Positions 27,245 to 38,000 of a stretch of 46,454 bases of DNA are shown piece by piece. Each line of letters begins with the position of its first letter. The first letter of the stretch is position 1. The translations under genes and the position numbers were made by a program. The notes under the pieces are model-generated. The model was not told the DNA's origin and made no database searches. It saw nothing but the letters and a program-made list of their open reading frames with translations. The stretch is taken from positions 1-46,454 of the forward strand of contig JBMOLK010000265.1 in the NCBI GenBank assembly GCA_049325575.1, in the 5' to 3' direction. This DNA comes from JBMOLK01 sp049325575. Lineage in GTDB: Bacteria > Bacillota > Clostridia > Acetivibrionales > Acetivibrionaceae.

Positions 27245-27354
27245 GTAAGCTTCAATATGGTGAATGATGCTACGGGTGCATATTTTGTATTTTATTTTAA
27301 ATAAGGAAGAAACGTTGCGGAGCAAGTTGAAGGGCTATAAAGTAACAATTGTTG

Positions 27355-27383
27355 TTGCAATTATATTAAAAATGATTTATAAC
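27355..27383 (+). promoter_or_regulatory. Sigma-A-type promoter for the LTA-synthase-like gene
   Basis: TTGCAA (27355-27360) and TATAAC (27378-27383) are separated by 17 bases. The start codon lies about 54 bases downstream. Confidence 0.5.
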
Positions 27384-27436
27384 ATTATTAGTACTAAAAC
27401 TTACGATTAAATTTATTTTTAGAGGGATGTATTGTG

Positions 27437-29134
27437 ATGGTTAAGAATTTTATATTAAACCAAATTGATGTCTTAAAAGGTATAAAAAACAAGACAGCAA
27501 TAATATCTGTATGTGCCGTTTTATTATTTTTCTTTCTAAATGCTTTTAAAATTACTCTTTTTAATTTTTACATAATACCTACACAAACAGCGGAAGCATT
27601 CAAATACAAGTTGACAATGTCGATACTTCTGGTGTTAATAATATATCCGGTGATTCTAAGTATAAGATCAAAAATTGTTTTTATTGCACTTTATATATTG
27701 CAGACAGTATATATTTTAGCCAATATCTCGTATTATTTGTATTATCACAGTTATCTTAACATATTGCAGTGGTTTGCACTTTTTAACGAAGGCTTTTTGG
27801 CTGTAAAGAATTTTTCTGCCCCTATGAGTGCTAAAATGCTTGTAGCTTTTATTGACCTGCCAGTATTTTTGTTTATTGCCATCAAGTACTCTAATATATA
27901 TAACGTAAAGAAAAAGCTGCATTTTTATAGACTGGCTACCATCGCCATATCCTTATTAATAATTGTGCACAGCCAGGTGTCAATCCACGCAAAGGGTAAC
28001 TTTATAACAACCTTGATGAAAGACAAGTACAAAGGTGAATCGCCTATTGTACAATGGTATGGTACAGTGGCAAATAACATTGCAAGCCTTTTTCTAGCAG
28101 GAAATGAGAGCCAGCTTATAAGTTGCTTTAAATATGGTAATGATCTGGCAAATGACAAGGACTCTGGTGATAAGCCTAATTTCGTTATTATACAGGTTGA
28201 GTCTATGGACTCTAGCGTCATAAGTACAAAATATAAAGATACTCATATTGCTCCTTATCTCAACTCATTGGCAGAAGAGAATATATTTTATCCCTATGTT
28301 ATGAGCTACCATAAAGGTGGGGCTACATCAGACTGTGAGTTTTCAATTATAAACAGCATTGAAACCCTGGATGGTTTTCCTGCAATAAAGCTTACAAGTT
28401 ATCAGTATCCTAATTCCATGCTAAAAATGCTTTCTAATAGTTCATATAAGAATGTTGCTTTTCACGGAAATACAGGTGTGTTTTTTAACCGCGATTCTGC
28501 ATTTCCCAAGATGGGGTTTGATGAGTTTTACGACATGAAGAACATGGGTCTCAAGCATGCGGGTTGGGGAGCACCTGATAAAGAAGTTTTTAATTTTGCA
28601 GCAAAAACCATAAAAAAACTTGAGCAGCCTTATTTAGCCTATATAATAACAATGACCAGTCATGGACCTTTTGTGAATGCAAGAAATTATTACAATAACA
28701 GCATGTATGATGACATTCAAAATGAGACAGTCAGGAATTATTTTAACTCCATGTCCTATGTTGACGAGTCCATTAACAGCTTTGTAACGGATATAAGGGC
28801 CAATTGCAAAAATACCTATATCTTTATAATCGGAGATCATACACCAAGCATAAACACAAGCACATATAAGCAGGCTTCATTTACCATGGACGGTAGATAT
28901 TTTGAATTTGTGCCTTTAATAATCATAACTCCTGATAATAAAAAGTACAAGGAAGATAAAAGAGTTGCATCATTTTTAGATATTTCTCCTACTATTCTTT
29001 ATAGCTCCGGTGTACCTTTCGATATAAAATCCGATGGACAGGATTTGATAAATCCGGCTGAAAGTTTTAATAAGATACCCTTTAAAGGCGACGAATTTGA
29101 CAGGACATACCTGTTTAATGTAATTAAGGATTAG
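27437..29134 (+). CDS. LTA-synthase-family phosphoglycerol transferase (membrane sulfatase-fold)
   Basis: This polytopic membrane enzyme of about 565 residues has four to five N-terminal transmembrane segments (about 1-180) and an extracellular alkaline-phosphatase/sulfatase-fold domain. The nucleophile is Thr297 in GGATSDCEF. FHGNTGVFFNRD, PYLAYIITMTSHGPF and IIGDHTPS match LtaS-type active-site segments. It probably transfers glycerol phosphate to a lipid-linked polymer or other cell-surface glycan; the exact acceptor cannot be read. GAGGG precedes the ATG by about 10 bases; a GTG one codon earlier (27434) is also possible. It has its own promoter and terminator and no clear link to the pectin genes. 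Confidence 0.88.
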   Translation: MVKNFILNQIDVLKGIKNKTAIISVCAVLLFFFLNAFKITLFNFYIIPTQTAEAFKYKLTMSILLVLIIYPVILSIRSKIVFIALYILQTVYILANISYYLYYHSYLNILQWFALFNEGFLAVKNFSAPMSAKMLVAFIDLPVFLFIAIKYSNIYNVKKKLHFYRLATIAISLLIIVHSQVSIHAKGNFITTLMKDKYKGESPIVQWYGTVANNIASLFLAGNESQLISCFKYGNDLANDKDSGDKPNFVIIQVESMDSSVISTKYKDTHIAPYLNSLAEENIFYPYVMSYHKGGATSDCEFSIINSIETLDGFPAIKLTSYQYPNSMLKMLSNSSYKNVAFHGNTGVFFNRDSAFPKMGFDEFYDMKNMGLKHAGWGAPDKEVFNFAAKTIKKLEQPYLAYIITMTSHGPFVNARNYYNNSMYDDIQNETVRNYFNSMSYVDESINSFVTDIRANCKNTYIFIIGDHTPSINTSTYKQASFTMDGRYFEFVPLIIITPDNKKYKEDKRVASFLDISPTILYSSGVPFDIKSDGQDLINPAESFNKIPFKGDEFDRTYLFNVIKD

Positions 29135-29173
29135 ACATAGTTATTAGGTTTGAAGTTGGTTATCTCTAATAAA

Positions 29174-29207
29174 GGCTGCATATATCGGTATATATACAGC
29201 CCCTTTT
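29174..29207 (+). terminator. Terminator after the LTA-synthase-like gene
   Basis: GGCTG and CAGCC, with an ATATAT/ATATAT extension and one mismatch, surround a CGGT loop and are followed by CCTTTT. It sits between convergent genes. Confidence 0.6.
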
Positions 29208-29256
29208 ACATATGGCATAAAACGTTTTTTTGGAAATTTAAAATAAGTGTCATTTT

Positions 29257-29475
29257 CTATAACTGTTCACAAACTATGCTTATAAGCTCTATTCTTAGCA
29301 CCTGGACAGCTTCTTCTTTTGGAAGCATAATAAACCTGGACAGGTAATCAATATCATCTGTAAAATGGTCAAGGACTGCTTCCATTGATTTTTTGTCCCC
29401 TTTTTGTGCTATTCTCATAATTTGCTCGAATGGCAAAGACTCTGCCGTATTGCTTCTAATCCTTTCTTTTTCCAT
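29257..29475 (-). CDS. Small sigma region 2-like / HTH_16-type protein (possible half of a split sigma factor)
   Basis: This protein has 72 residues. The core FEQIMRIAQKGDKKSMEAVL resembles the first helices of ECF-type sigma region 2 ('LIERAQKGDEEAFEEL'), as also seen in the HTH_16 proteins of conjugative transposons. The C-terminal half (PKEEAVQVLRIELISI) resembles region 2 'EDLxQELRIEL'. There is no region 4; that is found in the upstream overlapping gene. GGCGGTGA lies 5-12 bases before the ATG at 29475, inside the upstream coding sequence. I infer that the two form a two-subunit sigma factor like SigO-RsoA of Bacillus subtilis. It could instead be a regulator of its own. Confidence 0.65.
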   Translation of the reverse strand: MEKERIRSNTAESLPFEQIMRIAQKGDKKSMEAVLDHFTDDIDYLSRFIMLPKEEAVQVLRIELISIVCEQL

Positions 29476-29774
29476 TTGTTCACCGCCTGTTGGGTAATTT
29501 GTAGTTCTTGCGCAACCTCCTTTTCCGTCAATCCTTCAATAATAGTTCTTTGTATCACATATCTGGATTTTTTCCATGGTATTTTCCCTACAAGTTCTTT
29601 TACATATATTTCTGATAAAATATCCTTCTCAAAGCCATAATCAAAGGCCTGATAGTCTAAAAGAGAGGCACATTCTCTTACTTGTTGAGTACGGATTTTG
29701 TACTGAATTCTCCAGGCTGCCCGTTTTAAAAGCTTTCTGCATAATTCCATTACTGCTTCATCCTTTAAAGACAT
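29415..29774 (-). CDS. Sigma-70 region 4-like HTH protein (possible promoter-recognition half of a split sigma factor)
   Basis: This protein has 119 residues. The C-terminal GLTEKEVAQELQITQQAVNK is a sigma region 4-type helix-turn-helix, followed by WKKKGLEAIRQSL. The N-terminal part is helical and basic and does not show a recognisable region 2. The start at 29774 is chosen because GGAGGGGG lies 6 bases upstream; six earlier codons overlap that site. It overlaps the next gene by 61 bases in a different frame. The pair is divergent from the holin-amidase operon, which suggests a dedicated regulator as with UviA/TcdR-type sigma factors near holin genes. The regulatory link is inferred. Confidence 0.7.
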   Translation of the reverse strand: MSLKDEAVMELCRKLLKRAAWRIQYKIRTQQVRECASLLDYQAFDYGFEKDILSEIYVKELVGKIPWKKSRYVIQRTIIEGLTEKEVAQELQITQQAVNKWKKKGLEAIRQSLCHSSKL

Positions 29775-30160
29775 AAATACCCCCTCCATCATCTAGTCCT
29801 AATGTGGAAAACCAATAAACATATAATTATTTCAAAAGTCTTTTGTGTATTAATTAAAATCTTCAGTTTTAAGAAGCTTTGCAGTTGGCATGCCGGAAAT
29901 GTATGTACCTTAGGTTATATGCACTTATTAAGGTAACAGTTGTCCAATATTTGCTTCTATAATAGTAGTAAAATTTTCAAATGCTTTAACAACCTAATGG
30001 CAAAAAAAAAATTAGACACTAATGTAAAATAATGTATAACTCCATTTCTCACAAAGTTAATTTTATGTTGTAAAAAGTCACTTAAAATCTCCTTAGATAA
30101 TAAGAAGGAGGTTTAGGTTAAATCTAAGCATAGTAAAAATATGAAAGGAGGATACAAAAT
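29775..30160. promoter_or_regulatory. Divergent intergenic region with two mutually exclusive hairpins
   Basis: This 386-base AT-rich region separates the sigma-like pair from the holin operon. I see no gene in it. Near its right end, AAATCTCCTT (30085-30094) can pair with AAGGAGGTTT (30105-30114). Alternatively CTTAGAT (30092-30098) can pair with ATCTAAG (30122-30128); the two folds exclude each other. No convincing housekeeping promoter was found for the rightward genes, which would agree with use of an alternative sigma factor. Confidence 0.45.
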
Positions 30161-30781
30161 GTGACTAATCAGCCTTTTAATGATTTCACAAAGGAAACTA
30201 TAACAAGTATGGTTGAAAGCTCAACTACACAGAATCTGTCAATTTGGGCAATGGTAGTAATACTGTCCGTATTTTTAAGCGCTATGGTAGTAATAATAAA
30301 AGTCTTTATGAATTCGTCAGTAAAAACAAATGAAGGATTAAAAATGGTTATACAACAGAGTGCGGAACAGCTGCATATTTTCAGAGAGTCTATTGATAAG
30401 ATTACCGAAAATTTCAGGTTCCTATCTGAAAGTATAGCCAAGCTGCAGGTTTTTAAGATAGGAGAGGAGGACAAATTTGATAAGCTTATACTTAACTTGA
30501 ACGATTTGAAACATGATATTTTAGATGTTAACGCAAACATTTTTAAAACAATTATAGATCATGACCGCTCTGTTCATGAGTTTTATTTGTCAGGAGAAAA
30601 AAACATGGAAAAGTTTAAAGCCAGTCTTCTGGAGATGAAAGCCTTTTGCAGGGTTCCTTCCGAGAATAGAAAGCGGCTGGGAGACATACTTGTCGAAGAC
30701 GGTATATGTACTCGTGAGCAGATAAACCAGGCAATAAAAAAGCAAACTCTTATGGAGCTGGATGAAGATAAAAATCTTTAA
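30161..30781 (+). CDS. Single-pass membrane protein with coiled coil and GspE-N-like C-terminal segment; function unknown
   Basis: This protein has 206 residues. A transmembrane helix (about 26-50, SIWAMVVILSVFLSAMVVII) is followed by a long helical, probably coiled-coil region (about 55-160). The C-terminal RLGDILVEDGICTREQINQA (about 170-190) resembles the short N-terminal domain of type II secretion/pilus ATPases ('LGELLVEAGLITEEQL'). GTG 30161 is the start, with AAGGAGG 10 bases upstream; it overlaps an out-of-frame ATG-TGA. It begins an operon with a holin and an amidase (20 bases to the holin). I do not recognise its function. An accessory role in holin assembly or anchoring is only a guess. 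Confidence 0.75.
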   Translation: MTNQPFNDFTKETITSMVESSTTQNLSIWAMVVILSVFLSAMVVIIKVFMNSSVKTNEGLKMVIQQSAEQLHIFRESIDKITENFRFLSESIAKLQVFKIGEEDKFDKLILNLNDLKHDILDVNANIFKTIIDHDRSVHEFYLSGEKNMEKFKASLLEMKAFCRVPSENRKRLGDILVEDGICTREQINQAIKKQTLMELDEDKNL

Positions 30782-30801
30782 GATAAAGGGGGACAGTTAG
30801 A

Positions 30802-31206
30802 ATGAATGAATACCTGACACCTGAAATGATAAATGCAACGGTTACATTAGTAATTATTCCTATGCTTGCTGTAGTTACAAAGTTTACTGTTGTATTTATT
30901 AAAAGCAAGATATCTGAATTGGAACAAAGAATCAGCAACGAAACGCTAACCAAGTACATAAGAATAGCAGAAGATGCAATTGAAACTGCAGTAATTTCCG
31001 TAAACCAAACTTTCGTAGATACCATGAAAAAGCAGGGAACTTTTGATCAAGCAGCAATGGAAAAGTCATTTGATATGGCGAAGAATAAGGCTCTTGCCAT
31101 CATGGGAGTTTCTGCAAAAAAAGCTCTGATGAATGCATATAATGATATGGATGTTTGGCTGGATGGCAAGTTGGAATATTATGTAAATCAAAACAAGAAG
31201 CAATGA
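30802..31206 (+). CDS. Holin, LLH family (phage_holin_6_1-like)
   Basis: This 134-residue protein has one N-terminal transmembrane segment (about 10-33, ATVTLVIIPMLAVVTKFTVVF), followed by a helical domain with EQRISNETLTKYIRIAEDAI and a C-terminal half in which MAKNKALAIM is typical of LLH holins. Such proteins form membrane lesions that release or activate endolysins. GGGGGAC is upstream of ATG 30802. It sits directly before an amidase, the classic holin-endolysin arrangement, but there are no phage structural genes in the window. A domesticated lysis or secretion role is therefore possible. Confidence 0.8.
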   Translation: MNEYLTPEMINATVTLVIIPMLAVVTKFTVVFIKSKISELEQRISNETLTKYIRIAEDAIETAVISVNQTFVDTMKKQGTFDQAAMEKSFDMAKNKALAIMGVSAKKALMNAYNDMDVWLDGKLEYYVNQNKKQ

Positions 31207-31265
31207 GTGACAGTAAAAAATTTAATATACTATTTAATTCGGAAAGTCATAGGGGGTGATTTCAT

Positions 31266-31991
31266 TTGGACTTTAAAATCATGACTACTTCAGAGCTAAT
31301 AAGCTATATAAAAAATTTCAACTGGTCAAGGAAGGTGAAGCAGCTGCATATCCACCATACGTGGAAGCCGGACCATTCATATTACAACGGTACAAACGGA
31401 ATTGCACTTCAAACGGCCATGTATAAATACCATGTAAATTTAAACCGGTGGAGGGATATAGCACAGCACTTGACACTGCTTCCTGACGGGCAGTGGGTAA
31501 CGGGCAGGAGTTTTAATACTGATCCGGCTTCCATTCAGGGCTGGAACGATGGTGCATTCTGTATAGAAATGTTGGGTAATTTTGATAAAGGGTTTGACAC
31601 ACTTCAGGGCAGGCAGGCAGAAGCCATGTTTGAATTTTGTGCGTTTTTTGTTGTGCACATGAAAATAGATATCAGAAGCAGTGTTAAGTTTCACAGAGAT
31701 AATCCTGCAGTAGGAAAAACTTGTCCCGGCAGCGGTTTGGACAGGGAATGGTTTATGGGCCAGCTATATGAAAAGATTAAGACCTTATGCCTTCCCATTA
31801 AGGATGAGGAAGACTGGAAGTTAAAGGCTGTTGATGAACTGGCATCTGCTGGAATCCTAAAGGACCCTCAAAGCTGGAAGGAAAAAATAAATGAACCTAT
31901 GCCTGTATGGGCTGTTTTGGCTATTTCAAATGAAATTTACCAAAAGCTTTCCGAAAGAATTGAAAGTAAAAACCATAACCATACTGATTAA
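31266..31991 (+). CDS. N-acetylmuramoyl-L-alanine amidase (amidase_2/PGRP type), endolysin-like
   Basis: This zinc amidase of 241 residues should cleave the bond between N-acetylmuramate and the stem peptide of peptidoglycan. Zinc ligands are visible: His30 in IHHTW, His143 in KFHRDN and Cys153 in KTCPGSG. The C-terminal KAVDELASAGILKDPQSWKE (about 193-212) is a short helical repeat often found at the end of clostridial lysins and may bind the wall. The start is TTG 31266 after a strong AGGGGGTGAT; the next in-frame ATG is too far from it. There is no signal peptide, so export should need the upstream holin. The giant CBM3 protein gene follows 55 bases later. Confidence 0.88.
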   Translation: MDFKIMTTSELISYIKNFNWSRKVKQLHIHHTWKPDHSYYNGTNGIALQTAMYKYHVNLNRWRDIAQHLTLLPDGQWVTGRSFNTDPASIQGWNDGAFCIEMLGNFDKGFDTLQGRQAEAMFEFCAFFVVHMKIDIRSSVKFHRDNPAVGKTCPGSGLDREWFMGQLYEKIKTLCLPIKDEEDWKLKAVDELASAGILKDPQSWKEKINEPMPVWAVLAISNEIYQKLSERIESKNHNHTD

Positions 31992-32046
31992 TCTTTCTGC
32001 TTAAGCGTTTACATAAATAATAAACTATTTAATGGAGGAATGAACT

Positions 32047-35000
32047 ATGAGATATTCAAAAGCACTTATACAAGTGCTTGGCAGGCATGCCTTTAAAAAG
32101 TTAAGCACAACGTGCTGCTGCCTGTTATTTCTGTTGATGGTTATTTCTTTGGCAGTATCTTTTTGCACTCAGGTTGTAAATGCTGCCGAAGAACCCCAAG
32201 GTGAGTTACATGCTGTTTCACCAATAAGACAACAGATGAAACTATCACAGCCATCGTCGGTAGTGCCTGGGGGGCGCGGGTTTATGCTTCCGCAGACAGT
32301 AGCAGCAAAGGACTCTTCGGGTAAGCCTCTTGCTGGAGTCCCTGTTACATTTGAAGTTTCAAGTAATGACTTGATAACTGCCGTTATGAGGGGATATAAC
32401 AGCAGAGTAATCACAGTCTTAACGGATGCAAACGGCTATGCATCGGCTGCCAACACTTATCTAAGTTATCTGGGAGAGGGATATCAGGTATATTCAAAGT
32501 ATGCAGGAATAATTCAGACACTACAGGTAAAGGCAAGTGTTCCAGGTTGGAATATTATAACCTTTAATGTAGAAGTGGGAACGGTAGGATCAAACATTAT
32601 CGATAATACACCACCATTTATTACGGCCAGTGCAAAGGATGATACTGGAAATACTTACATAGCCGGCACATGGACCAATCGTTCAGTGATTGTGCATTAT
32701 GATGCAAAGGATACCATATCGGATATCAAATCTTGTACACAGGACCAGATTTTCCAAAATGAAGGTGCTGACCAAATCTCCACCGGTACAGCCATTGATA
32801 GTGCGAATAATTCTGCCAGTGTTACCTTTGGTCCTATCAACATTGATAAGAATGCACCTGTTACCACTGCTGCAGTGACAAAACCGCAGTATGGTATTTG
32901 GAACAACGGAACTGTTACAGTTCAGTTAAATGCAGCAGATAGCACATCAGGAGTAGAGTCCATATATTATAAGCTGGGTGAGGGTGCTCCTATAAAGACA
33001 AATGGGAGCAGTGCTTCAACAGAAATTAGTACTGAAGGAGCTACTGTTGTTAGCTATTGGGCTGTTGATAAGGCTGGCAATATTGAAACAGCCAAGTCAA
33101 TCACTGTTAATATTGATAAGACAGCTCCTACAATGACAATAATCCACAATCCTGAAAAAAATGAAAAGGGATGGAACAACTCTGATGTTACGGTAACCCT
33201 TACCGCAGCAGATTTGTATTCGGGTGTAAAGGAGATCCATTATAAAATAGGCGAAACAGGGATAGAACAAACAATCCAAGGAGGTACTGCTTCTTTTAGC
33301 GTTAATAAGGAAGGAATTACATCCATTACTATGTGGGCTGTGGATAATGTTGGCTATACAAGTAATGTTGAAACAAAAGAAGTGAAAATCGATAAAACAT
33401 TACCACTGATAGAGGCACCGGCAGATATAATTATTGAAGCAACTGACGTAAAATCGCCTGTAGATATAGGTACAGCATATGTTTCGGATGTTTCTGATTA
33501 TATATTGACAAGTAATAATCCGGGAAGCTTCCCCATAGGCAGTACCACAGTAACATGGGAAGCAAGGGACACAGTGGGGAATGTATCATATGATATACAG
33601 GTCATTACAGTAAAGGATACAACAAATCCTGTGCTTACCATACCTAAGGATATGGTGGTTGAGGCAACTGGAATAAGGACGCCTGTGGTTATCGGCCAGG
33701 CAACAGCAACAGATATATTTGAAGTCACTGTTACAAATAATGCTCCTATGGACTTTCCATTAGGCAAAACACAAGTTACATGGACTGCAAAAGACGCAAA
33801 CGGCAACACAGTCACGGCAGTGCAGAATATAACCGTAGTTGATACCATAAAGCCTGTACTTTCTATTCCGGCAAATATAGTGTTGGAAGCTACAGACATA
33901 AGAACGCCTGTACAAATAGGGGCAGCAACAGCGACAGATATATTTGATGTGACTGTAACCAATAATGCACCGGCAGACTTTTGTTTCCCTGTGGGAACAA
34001 CGAAAGTGGCATGGAGAGCTGCAGATGCTAATGGTAATGTAGCGTTTGCTGAACAGGAAATAAGAGTTGTGGATACAACCAAACCAGTATTGGAAATTCC
34101 TCAAGATATAACAATAGAAGCTTCGGCACAAAGGATGAGTTTAGTAATCGGCCAGGCAACAGCAACAGATATATTTAACGTAACTATCACAAACGATGCA
34201 CCGGTAGATTACCCTGTTGGAACAACAAAAGTAACATGGAAGGCCACTGATGCAAATGGTAATATTACTTCAAAGGTGCAGTATATAACAGTTACTGATA
34301 CTACCAAGCCTGTGCTTACAGTTCCTAAAGATGTTACAGCCGAGGCAACAGGAGTGTCAACACCCGTACAAATAGGCACAGCAACAGCAGAGGATATATT
34401 TGATACAACCGTAAAGCATAATGCTCCCGAAGTTTTTCCAATAGGAACAACAGTAGTTACATGGACTGCTACAGACGTAAACGGTAATGTCACAACTGCA
34501 ATACAGAATATAACTGTTGTGGATACAACGAAACCCCTGCTCTGGGTGCCGCTTGATATTACGCTGGAGGCAACAGCAGTGATAACTCCCGTAAATATAG
34601 GGACAGCAACAGCAAAAGATATATTTAGTACAACTGTAGACAACAACGCACCGGAAGGTTTCCCTATAGGAAAAACGGAAGTTATATGGACCGCTACAGA
34701 TGTAAATGGAAATACTACTTCAGGAATTCAGAATATAACCATTATTGATACAACCAAACCGTTACTTACATTGCCTAAGGATATAACGGTTGAAGCAACA
34801 GAAATAATGACGCCTGTGACAATCGGGCAGGCAGCAGCAACAGATATATTTAAAGTAACCATAACAAATAATGATCCGGTTCATTATCCTGTTGGAACAA
34901 CAGAAGTTATATGGACAGCAACCGATGTAAACGGAAATGTCTCTACCGGAGTACAGAAAATAACTGTAGTGGACACTACCAAACCGTTACTTTCAGTGCC

Positions 35001-38000
35001 GCTGGATATTACTGTTGAAGCAGATGCAGTAAGAACACAAGTAGCAATAGGTAATGCGGAAGCTATAGATATATTTAAAGTAACAATTACAAATGATGCG
35101 CCAGCAGACTTTCCTGTAGGAACAACAGTGGTTACATGGACTGCTGCGGATGCAAACGGTAATATAAGTACGGATAAGCAAAATATCATTGTAGTAGATA
35201 CAACAAAGCCGGTTCTTACCGTACCTGAAGATATAACCACAGAGGCGACGTCAGTAAGTACATCTGTATATTTAGGGCAAGCAACAGCAACGGATATATT
35301 TGAAGTAACAATAATCAACAACTCACCTGACGGTTTTCCTCTTGGGAAGACAGTAATTACATGGACAGCAATAGATGCAAACGGTAATATAAGTACAAAA
35401 GAGCAGAGCATAACTGTGGTAGACACAACAGCTCCAGTACTTACTGTGCCTGAAGACATAACAGTGGAGGCAACTAAAGTAAGGTCACCTGTGGATATAG
35501 GTATGGCAACAGCTACAGACATCTTTGGCATAGAAATGATTACAAATGATGCACCTATAGATTTCCCGCTAGGAACTACGGTTGTTACATGGACAGCAAT
35601 TGATGTAAACGGAAATGTAAGTTCAAAAGCGCAGAGAATAACTGTAGTAGATACGACAAAACCTGTAGTGATTATTGTACCTGGAGATATAACAGCAGAA
35701 GCAACAGGGCTGATGACACCTGTGGATATCGGAGAGTTAGTAGCTGAAGACATATTCGAGGTAATAGTTACAAATGATGTTCCATACATTGGTGAACCAA
35801 TAGGTACAAATGTGTTTTACTTCCCATTAGGGACTACAGTAATTACATGGAATGTTACTGATGAAAATGGTAATGGAGCTTCAATGACACAAAGAATAAC
35901 TATAATAGACACAACAAAGCCAGTGCTAACAGTTCCAGAGGATATAACTGTAGAGGCGATGGCTATTAGGACACCGGTTGATATAGGACTAGCAACAGCA
36001 ACGGATATATTTGTGGTAACTATAGATAATGATGCACCAGCTAATTTCCCTATAGGAACAACAGTGGTTACATGGACTGCTACAGATGCTAATGGTAATG
36101 TAACTATAGATACACAGAATGTAACTATAATAGACACAACAAAGCCAGTGTTAACAGTACCGGAAGATATAACTGTAGAGGCGACAGCTATTAGGACACC
36201 GGTTGATATAGGACTAGCAACAGCAACGGATATATTTGATGTAGAAATAACCAATGACGCACCGGTAGCCTTTACGATAGGAACAACAGTGGTTACATGG
36301 ACTGCTACAGATGCTAATGGTAATGTAAGCACAAAAGAACAGAGAATAACAGTAGTAGACACAACAAAGCCAGTATTAACAGTACCTGAAGATATAAGAG
36401 TAGAAGCTACTGCTGTAAGAACGCCAGTAATAATTGGTCAAGCAACTGCTACAGATATATTTGAAGTAAAAATAACCAATGATGCACCAGTAGACTTCCC
36501 TATAGGAACAACAGTGGTTACATGGACTGCTACAGATGCTAATGGTAATGTAACTATAGATACACAGAATATAACTATAGTAGACACAACAAAGCCAGTG
36601 CTAACAGTTCCAGAGGATATAACTGTAGAGGCGACGGCTAATAGGACACCGGTTGATATAGGTCAAGCTGCTGCTACAGATATATTTGAGGTAACTATAG
36701 ATAATGATGCACCAGTAGACTTCCCAATAGGAACAACAGTAGTTACATGGATAGCTACAGATGAAAATGGCAATGTTACTACTGAAGTTCAAAATGTAAC
36801 TATAATAGATACAACAAAGCCAGTCCTAACTGTACCAGAAGATATAACTGTAGAGGCGACAGCTGTAAGAACGCCAGTTGATATAGGAATAGCAACAGCA
36901 ACGGATATATTTGAGGTAACTGTAGTTAACGACGCACCGGTAGACTTCCCAATAGGAACAACAGTAGTTATATGGACAGCTACGGATGCTAACGGTAATG
37001 TAAGCATAAAAGAGCAGAGAATAACTATAGTAGACACAACAAAGCCAGTCCTAATAGTGCCGGAGGATATAACCGTAGAAGCTACTGGTATTAGGACACC
37101 GGTAGATATAGGGCAGGCAACAGCAACGGATATATTTGAGGTAACTATAGATAATGATGCACCAGCTGATTTCCCTATAGGAACAACAGTGGTTACATGG
37201 ACTGCTACAGATGCTAACGGTAATGTAACTATAGATACACAGAATGTAACTATAATAGATACAACAAAGCCAGTCCTAACTGTACCTAAAGACATAACCG
37301 TAGAAGCTACTGGTATTAGGACACCGGTAGATATAGGTCAAGCTACTGCTACAGATATATTTGATGTAACTATAGATAATGATGCACCAGTAGATTTCCC
37401 AATAGGAACAGTTGTAGTCACATGGATAGCTACAGATGCAAATGGCAATGTTACTACTGAAGTTCAAAATGTAACTATAATAGATACAACAAAGCCAGTC
37501 CTAACTATACCAAATGATATAACAGTAGAGGCAACTGCTGTAAGAACGCCAGTAACAATTGGGCAAGCAACAGCAACGGATATATTTGAGGTAACTGTAG
37601 TTAACGACGCACCAGCTGACTTCCCGATAGGAACTACAGTGGTTACATGGACTGCTACGGATGCTAACGGTAATGTAACTATAGATACACAGAATGTAAC
37701 TATAATAGATACAACAAAGCCAGTGTTAACAGTACCAGAAGATATAACTGTAGAGGCGACAGCTATTAGGACTCCAGTTGATATAGGTCAAGCTACTGCT
37801 ACAGATATATTTGAGGTAACTATAGATAATGATGCACCAGCTGACTTCCCTATAGGAACTACAGTGGTTACATGGACTGCTACGGATGCTAACGGTAATG
37901 TAAGCATAAAAGAGCAGAGAATAACTATAGTAGATACGACAAAGCCAGTCCTAACAGTGCCAAATGATATAACAGTAGAGGCAACTGGTATTAGGACACC

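Noticed and set aside
30141..30164. Seven-codon leader peptide (MKGGYKM-stop) overlapping the GTG start of the membrane protein
   Set aside because: It consists mostly of the ribosome binding site itself and has no separate one of its own; the overlap looks accidental.
29257..31991. Prophage remnant (holin, amidase, HTH proteins)
   Set aside because: No integrase, terminase, capsid, tail or attachment sites are visible, and the operon continues into a secreted CBM3 protein. A domesticated module fits better, although a fully decayed prophage cannot be excluded.
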